NCBI GenBank assembly: GCA_030528665.1
Contig: JAUMYK010000019.1
Span: 1 to 21,239 of the forward strand
Reading direction: 5' to 3'
Length of the DNA: 21,239 nt
From: a bacterium
GTDB taxonomy: Bacteria > Patescibacteria > JAEDAM01 > Absconditabacterales > Absconditicoccaceae
Shown here piece after piece: positions 16,467 to 21,239 of the stretch; within the stretch, counting starts at the first letter, position 1, and each line of letters starts with the position of its first letter. The position numbers were made by a program, and so were the translations under genes. The notes below the pieces were generated by a model that searched no databases, was not told the DNA's origin, and worked only from the letters and a program-made list of their open reading frames with translations.

Positions 16467-17087
16467 ATGAAAACATTTAAACTTGATGAATTGCAAAAAA
16501 GACTGATTGCTTTTTTTAAGCAAAATATAGAACAAGAAGGATTAACACTCAGAGAAATAGCTAATGAAGTCTGAGCTTCTCACCCTCAAACGGTATTAAA
16601 CAAGCTGAATCAGCTTGTTTTGAAGGGCTATTTTGTTAAAGATGATCGTGGATATCGCTTGATTAGAGAAGAGATCTGAAAAAAATTTGATGATATTGTT
16701 CAGCTTCCGATTTATGGTTTTGCTCAATGTGGAAACAGAGGAAAGCAGATCATAGATGAATATTCTCAAGAAAAGATGCCAGTTACTGTTGCCTTTGTAG
16801 GAACTAGTGATTTGGAAAATTGCTTTTTCGTGAGAGCAAAGGGAAACAGTATGGAGCCAAAAATTCAAGATGGAGATTTGGTGCTTATCCGCCAACAACC
16901 CAGTTATGATGAGTCAGATTTTGTCTTTGTGGTGCATAATCAGCTTCCAAAGCTCAAAAAAATTATCAAGCAGGAAAATAAATTTATGCTTGAGTCAATA
17001 AATCGTTTTTTTGATAAGGTAGAAATTAGCCCTTATGATGAGACTAAGGTGATTGGGGTTGTAAAAAAAGTTATTAAAAGTATGTAA
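16467..17087 (+). CDS. lexA: LexA-type SOS repressor (S24 self-cleaving)
   Basis: Transcriptional repressor inactivated by RecA-stimulated self-cleavage. It has 206 residues, about the length of E. coli LexA. An N-terminal winged helix (about 8-66, with LTLREIANEVGASHPQTVLN) is followed by a cleavage site Cys88-Gly89 in FAQCGNRG; Ala-Gly is the more common LexA pair, while Cys-Gly is typical of UmuD. The S24 catalytic Ser128 is in GNSMEP, the DGDLVLI strand follows, and the likely catalytic Lys164 is in LKKIIKQ. TGA at 16572 and 16677 encode Gly36 and Gly71. It is third in the operon divergent from recA, so regulator and co-protease face each other. Another cleavable S24 regulator is possible, but LexA is the best fit. 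Confidence 0.88.
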
Positions 17088-17138
17088 TGAGTGTTAAGGC
17101 TTACTTGCTCTGCAATCTCTCGTTTGATTATTAAAGGA

Positions 17139-17163
17139 GGCGTTTCATTCTCCTTGAATCGCC
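17139..17163. terminator. Possible hairpin after lexA
   Basis: GGCG-T-TTC (17139-17146) pairs with GAA-T-CGCC (17156-17163) except at the T-T mismatch. A short T run starts 8 bases later (17172-17176). It sits between lexA and the convergent membrane protein gene. Weak as an intrinsic terminator because of the gap to the T run. Confidence 0.3.
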
Positions 17164-17248
17164 CGACTCACTTTTTGGTATGTCTAGTATGAGTACTATA
17201 AGAATCCTCTTAATCTTGAGTGCTTCTTTTTGATGGTTCTATTTTATC

Positions 17249-17704
17249 TTAAAATATGCCGATAGTTTCCTCTATAATGAGGAATCGTTCAGCTTCTGGT
17301 TGAAAATACTGTCCAGCATAGGGGAGTAGTATCATTATTGCAAAAGTGAGATGAATGAGGCAGATGATCAGATTTCGTTGTTTATTTTTGTGGAGGAGAA
17401 GCTGGGTGAGCAGCAAGGATATGGTGACCATTCGGATTCCAAAATGTGACATACTCATAATGCTGTTGAGTACTTGATCAACACTTGGAGCGATAAGATG
17501 AGCTGGGAGTGATCAGTTGATCCCTTCGGTTTGGTAGATATGATAGTTGAGTGTTGTGTCTAAACCTACCATTCCACTGTAGAAAATACGATAGACCCCA
17601 TAGTAATAGATGAGATTGAGACTAATAAAGCCAAGACTTGGTGCAGCAATAAGGCTTTCTCGATAGCGGGTAAGGTACTGTGGGAGGCTGGTTTGTTGTT
17701 GCAT
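17249..17704 (-). CDS. Hypothetical membrane protein
   Basis: Not a recognised family. 151 residues with about three membrane helices (roughly 23-46, 86-106 and 112-130), the last two joined by a short basic loop HKNKQRN. A mid-protein segment (about 47-85) is polar and includes TGA 17513-17515 read as Gly (EGINGSLPAHL). Ends at TAA. It lies after the DHFR-like gene, separated by 67 bases that contain a hairpin, and may have its own promoter there (TTGCAT, 18 bases, TACTAG on the minus strand). Nothing in the sequence fixes a function. Confidence 0.6.
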
Positions 17705-17721
17705 TTTGGAGAAAAAAGTAA

Positions 17722-17739
17722 GATAAAACTGATTTTATC
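17722..17739 (-). terminator. Hairpin downstream of the DHFR-like gene
   Basis: Perfect inverted repeat GATAAAA-N4-TTTTATC. On the minus strand it is followed by TTACTTTTTT, so it could end the DHFR-like transcript, but it also lies in the leader of the next gene, where it might act on translation instead. Confidence 0.4.
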
Positions 17740-17771
17740 TAGTATACACAGAATGTATTGTAATGCAAAAT

Positions 17772-18332
17772 TTAAGTGGTTTTTTTATTGGTAGGCTGAG
17801 GTCTTTCATACTGTAGTTGTACTACTCAAGTGTCAAAGGATTGCACTGTTTTGAGTTGCCATTCACTTTCTTGGATGCCTTTGGGGAAGAGGGGAATACC
17901 ATCTCCAAGGATTTTTGGTACTATTGTTAAAATCATTTCATCAAGAATATCTTCATTTATTAAGCTTTTTATGCTCTTTCCACCTCCTACGATCCAAATA
18001 TCTTTCTTTGTTTCTTTTTTGAGTGTTGTGAGGATTGTTTTTAGATTGTCGTATATTATCTGTGTGTTTGGGCTTTGTATCTGCAATGTTTTGTTGGTTG
18101 TTACCACAAAAGTATTAAGATCGTTATAAGGTCGCTGATCTCCAAAACTGAGAATTGCTTCATAGGTACTCCTTCCCATAATTGCGGTATTAACTCTACT
18201 GAGTAATGTATTGTAGCCATAATCTCCTCCATCATTTGAGGGCGGTAAAGAAGTCAGTCGATCCAGATTTCCATTAGTTTTTGCAATATATCCATCAATG
18301 CTTAGGGCAATATAGGCAATGGTTTTTCACAT
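17772..18332 (-). CDS. Dihydrofolate reductase / RibD C-terminal domain protein
   Basis: NADPH-dependent reductase fold, 186 residues. The N-terminus TIAYIALSIDGYIAKTNGNLD and IMGRSTYEAIL match the stand-alone RibD_C/DHFR-like family (YfjB/YyaP type). WIVGGGKSIKSLI is the NADPH-binding loop, and PKILGDGIPLFP and FDTGVVQLQYE close the fold. TGA 18327-18329 encodes Gly2 and TGA 17826-17828 the Gly of FDTGVVQ, so reading TGA as stop would lose both ends. ATG 18332 is the only start giving the full first strand. It lies 48 bases after the desaturase gene on the same strand. True DHFR activity versus another pteridine/pyrimidine reduction cannot be told. Confidence 0.88.
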
Positions 18333-18380
18333 ATTTGCTTTGTTGTAATATAAAAAGGTATTTTGTACTTTCCTTCTTTT

Positions 18381-19433
18381 CTAGTGTTTCTTTTCGAGAT
18401 ATTTTTTTCTAAAGCTGGCAAATGAGATCATTTTTTGCTGATGTTCATCCCAGAGGTGACATCGTAGACATTGGAGACTCTCGCTAAAGGTCAGTCTTCT
18501 TGCTAATTGTTGGAGGAGTGGGTTTTCATTGAAGCAATTGGCAAGCTCGTAGCAAGGGATAGTAGGATTGAGATGATGGATATGATGATAGCCGATATTG
18601 CCAGTCATCCAGTGCCAAAAGCGAGGAAGATCATAAAAGCTGCTTCCCTCAAGTGCAGCACGGACATATTCCCATTTATCTGCAAATTCCTTATGTCCAA
18701 ATTCATATTGGTGCTGAATATAAAAAAACCAGATCGCAATGATAGCAAAGGCAAGGACTGTTGCAATGTTGGTAAGGAGGAAGAGTTTTCGCCCTAAAAG
18801 GAGGCAAAGCCCCGTATAGAAGCCTACCATCAGAAGATTGCTTCTGAGGAGGGATCGGCGTTCTTGTCATCGCCCTTTGAGTTGGATAAAGGGAAGACGA
18901 CAGCTCACTCCGAGATACCAGATTGGACCAAGGATGAACATAACAAAAGGATTACGAAAAAATTTATACCAGATTTGTTTGTATTTTGGGAGTTGGAGGT
19001 ATTCCTGTACGGAATAGGTAAGGATTTCTCAGATATCACGGTATTCTCGCAGTTTATTGGTATGATTATGATGGAAGTTATGAGACTTTGCTCGATAATT
19101 ATAGGGAATAAGGCTAAAGAGGCTAGAAATTGTACCTATCGCATTATTTCGTTTTGTGCTTCCTAAAAAAGCTTGATGTCCACAGTCATGTTGAATAATG
19201 AAAATTCTGACCAAAAAAAAGGCATTTAGTATTGCTAATGGGATCAGTGTTCGTAGTGGTAATCGTTGATAGCTCCCTATGCAATACATCAGTCCAGTGA
19301 TGCCAAAAAAGGGACCAAAAGAACTCATGATCTGTACAATTGCTTTTTTAGTATTTGGTTTTCTATAGGCGAGGAGGAGTTGAGGAAGTTTTTTTAGCGT
19401 GGCAAGGTCTGCTGTTAGAGGGAGTTTTGACAT
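18381..19433 (-). CDS. Membrane fatty acid desaturase
   Basis: Di-iron membrane desaturase that inserts a double bond in an acyl chain, probably of a membrane lipid. It has 350 residues. Histidine boxes are HDCGH (82-86), HNFHH (118-122) and HHIHH (283-287, in NIGYHHIHHLNP). Four or more membrane helices lie around 35-56, 62-80, 163-177 and 202-238. The IQHQYEFGHKEFADKW segment and the third box match the DesA/omega-6-like group. TGA at 19029 and 18867 encode Gly. ATG 19433 is the chosen start; an earlier in-frame ATG would add about 27 residues. No Shine-Dalgarno is seen. Electron donor (ferredoxin or cytochrome b5 type) is not encoded nearby. Unexpected in Patescibacteria, which usually lack fatty acid synthesis. 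Confidence 0.9.
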
Positions 19434-19497
19434 TAGGGTAGAGGAGATATAAAATTTTTGTGAGTGTAGTGGTTTGTACCAGAATTGCAAATCAAAA

Positions 19498-19525
19498 AAA
19501 AACCTGAAAGACAATCCAGGTTTTT
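19498..19525 (-). terminator. Intrinsic terminator of pnp
   Basis: AAAAACCTG (19498-19506) pairs with CAGGTTTTT (19517-19525) around a 10-base loop. On the minus strand the stem is followed by further T residues (A run at 19494-19497 on the plus strand). It lies about 30 bases past the pnp stop and before the desaturase start. Confidence 0.75.
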
Positions 19526-19553
19526 CCTATCTTTTTCTATTGATTTGATCGTA

Positions 19554-21239
19554 TTACGCTAGTTTTCTTTTTACGGCAATTTTTCCATCATGTCCGATTT
19601 GAGAAATCACGACATTGATCATATCTCCGATTTTGAAATGTTTATCGAGTCCATCAGGGAATTTTTGACCGAGATTTGAAACATGACAAAGTCCTTGTTT
19701 ATTTTTTGGAAGCTGTACAAAGAGTCCAAAATCAGCGATTCTTGTGATTTTTGCATTGAAGCTTTGTCCAACCTCAAGGTCAGTTGCGATCTCAAGAATC
19801 AGACTTTTTGCCTTTTCAATCATTGCTTGATCTGCATGTGTCAAGAAACATGTTCCATCATCTTCAAAGTCGATTTTGATATTATCACATTGTTCGATGA
19901 TTTTATCAATCACTTCTCCACCTTTTCCAATCACCTCCTTAATCTTATCAGGATTGATCTTGAAAACATGGATTTTTGGAGCATGTTCTTTTACTTGAGC
20001 TCTTGGCTGAGCAATAGTTTCAAGCATAAAATCCATAATCTCCTTATATCCCTCACTCGCTCTATCAATCGTTTCGTGCACGATATTGAGGGTAAGTCCT
20101 TTTAATTTGGTATCGAGCTGAATTGCATTGATTCCTTCTTTGGTACCAGCAACTTTAAAGTCCATATCTCCAGTAAAGTCTTCAGTTCCCATCAAATCGT
20201 TCAAAATCTGATATTTGGTGATCGTTCCATCTTCCAAGTGCTCAGTCATCAGTCCCATTGCGATCCCTGCTACTGGCTTTTTCAATGGTACTCCTGCATC
20301 CATCAATGCAAGCGTAGATCCACATACTGATCCCATACTGGTAGATCCTCCAGATCCAAGGCACTCACTTACTACTCTGATAGAATATGGGAACTCTTCT
20401 TTGCTTGGAATCATATTTTCGAGTGCTTTTTCAGCGAGTCTTCCGTGTCAGATTTCTCTTCTTCCTACACCTCTAATCGCTCTCGCCTCTCCCGTAGAAA
20501 AAGGAGGGAAATTGTAGTGATGAAAGTATCTTTGCTGCACATCATCATTTTCCATATCATCAAGCACGAGATAATCCGTAGGACCTCCGAGTGTTACCGT
20601 AGAAAGCACCTGCGTATCCCCTCTCCAAAACAGTCCAGAACCATGCACTCTCGGCAAATTATCAGTCTCACAATACAGTGGTCTGATGTCGGTTGCCGTT
20701 CTGTCATCAATTCTTTTCCCAGTTTCGAGGGTTCTGCTTCTGATAAAGTCTTTTACCGCATTAAACACTCCCATTTTGATTTTGCTTTCGCTGTATTCAG
20801 GGGCTTCTGGGGTCTCGAGGTGTTCCTTGGAAGCAGTCAGAATTTCTTTTTCATATTGGCTATACAGCTCATTGAAAGGTGTTTTGGTATTCCCTGCCAT
20901 CGCCTCGAGCTTTTCAGCAGTCAAGAAGCTGCTTACAAAAGCCATCGTTGTTGCTGAAGGCTTGTTGAAAGTGATTTCTTGTGTTTTGATCGTTAAAGTA
21001 GCCAAAAAATCTGACTGTCGATCGCAGGACTCATCGATGATTTTTTGACCGAGGGTAAAGGCTTCTTTCATCAGTTGATCTGGGAATTCTTTCCCTTCAC
21101 ATTCGATCATATTGATAGAACCTTTCTTTCCAGCTACAAGGAGATTAAGATCAGAATTTTCGAGCTGTTCTAGGGTTGGATTGATGATAAATTCTCAGTT
21201 CACATATCCGATCTGTGCTGCACCAACTGGTCCATCAAA
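19554..21239 (-). CDS. pnp: Polyribonucleotide nucleotidyltransferase (5' end beyond right edge)
   Basis: Phosphate-dependent 3'-5' exoribonuclease, part of mRNA decay with RNase J. The window holds the last 561 residues; about the first 150 lie outside. Visible are the end of the first RNase PH domain (FDGPVGAAQIGYVNGEF), the alpha-helical linker and the second RNase PH domain with GRREIGHGRLAEKAL. The catalytic region has DAGVPLKKPVAGIAMGL and the Asp pair of GDMDFKV. Then come a KH domain (INPDKIKEVIGKGG) and an S1 domain (AKITRIADFGLFVQLP). TGA 20448-20450 supplies Gly of RREIGHG and 21195-21197 the Gly of YVNGEF. It ends at TAA 19554 with a strong terminator after it. Confidence 0.97.

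Noticed and set aside
17178..17324. Plus-strand frame starting MSSMSTIRILL that reads through a TGA
   Set aside because: It mostly overlaps the longer minus-strand membrane protein gene, which has better hydrophobic-helix structure, and it shows no family motif.
20445..20957. Plus-strand frame of 170 codons opposite pnp
   Set aside because: It lies antisense to well-conserved PNPase domains and its translation shows no recognisable pattern.

Overview
The window is bacterial chromosome read with a non-standard genetic code. In nearly every gene the reading frame is interrupted by TGA, and each TGA sits where the protein family has glycine. Examples are RecA (MKI-G-xMFGN), PNPase (RREI-G-HG), RNase J (EQI-G-SN), the Pth active-site motif (RHNI-G) and ITPase (FQPF-G-S). 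All 20 confidently delimited genes with a visible 3' end stop at TAA (15) or TAG (5), never TGA. UGA = Gly (translation table 25) is known from Candidatus Absconditabacteria (SR1) and Gracilibacteria of the Patescibacteria/CPR, so the source is very probably one of these. I cannot say which. All coordinates below assume this code, so many genes are longer than a standard-code reading shows.

Layout, left to right. 1-775 (-): 5' part of a secreted or anchored coiled-coil repeat protein with a good promoter. 776-1467: mostly palindromic repeats, no convincing gene. 1689-2773 (+): ITP/XTP pyrophosphatase and peptidyl-tRNA hydrolase. 2888-4837 (-): RNase J, convergent with pth across a terminator and divergent from an O-methyltransferase (4864-5427, +). 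5428-5946: second repeat cluster. 5947-9277: surface-polysaccharide genes, namely a Wzx-like flippase and a family 2 glycosyltransferase (+) facing a polysaccharide pyruvyl transferase (-). 9388-10969 (-): small prohibitin-tail-like membrane protein and a membrane-anchored sortase. 11084-14223 (-): probable operon of RluA-type pseudouridine synthase, an anchored proline-rich protein and ComEC; comEC carries a one-base frameshift in a homopolymer. 14396-15466 (-): recA. 15657-17087 (+), divergent from recA: GyrI-like protein, small helix-hairpin-helix protein and a LexA-type repressor, i.e. an SOS-like module with a palindromic operator candidate. 17249-19433 (-): fatty acid desaturase, dihydrofolate-reductase-like enzyme and an unknown membrane protein. 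19554-21239 (-): pnp, 5' end outside the window.

Functional themes are RNA turnover and translation quality control (RNase J, PNPase, Pth, RluA), nucleotide-pool sanitation, envelope building (flippase, glycosyltransferase, pyruvyl transferase, sortase, desaturase) and DNA uptake plus recombination under damage control (ComEC, RecA, LexA). That mix fits a surface-attached Patescibacteria lifestyle, but the lifestyle itself is inferred. No rRNA, tRNA, CRISPR array, transposase or phage gene was seen.
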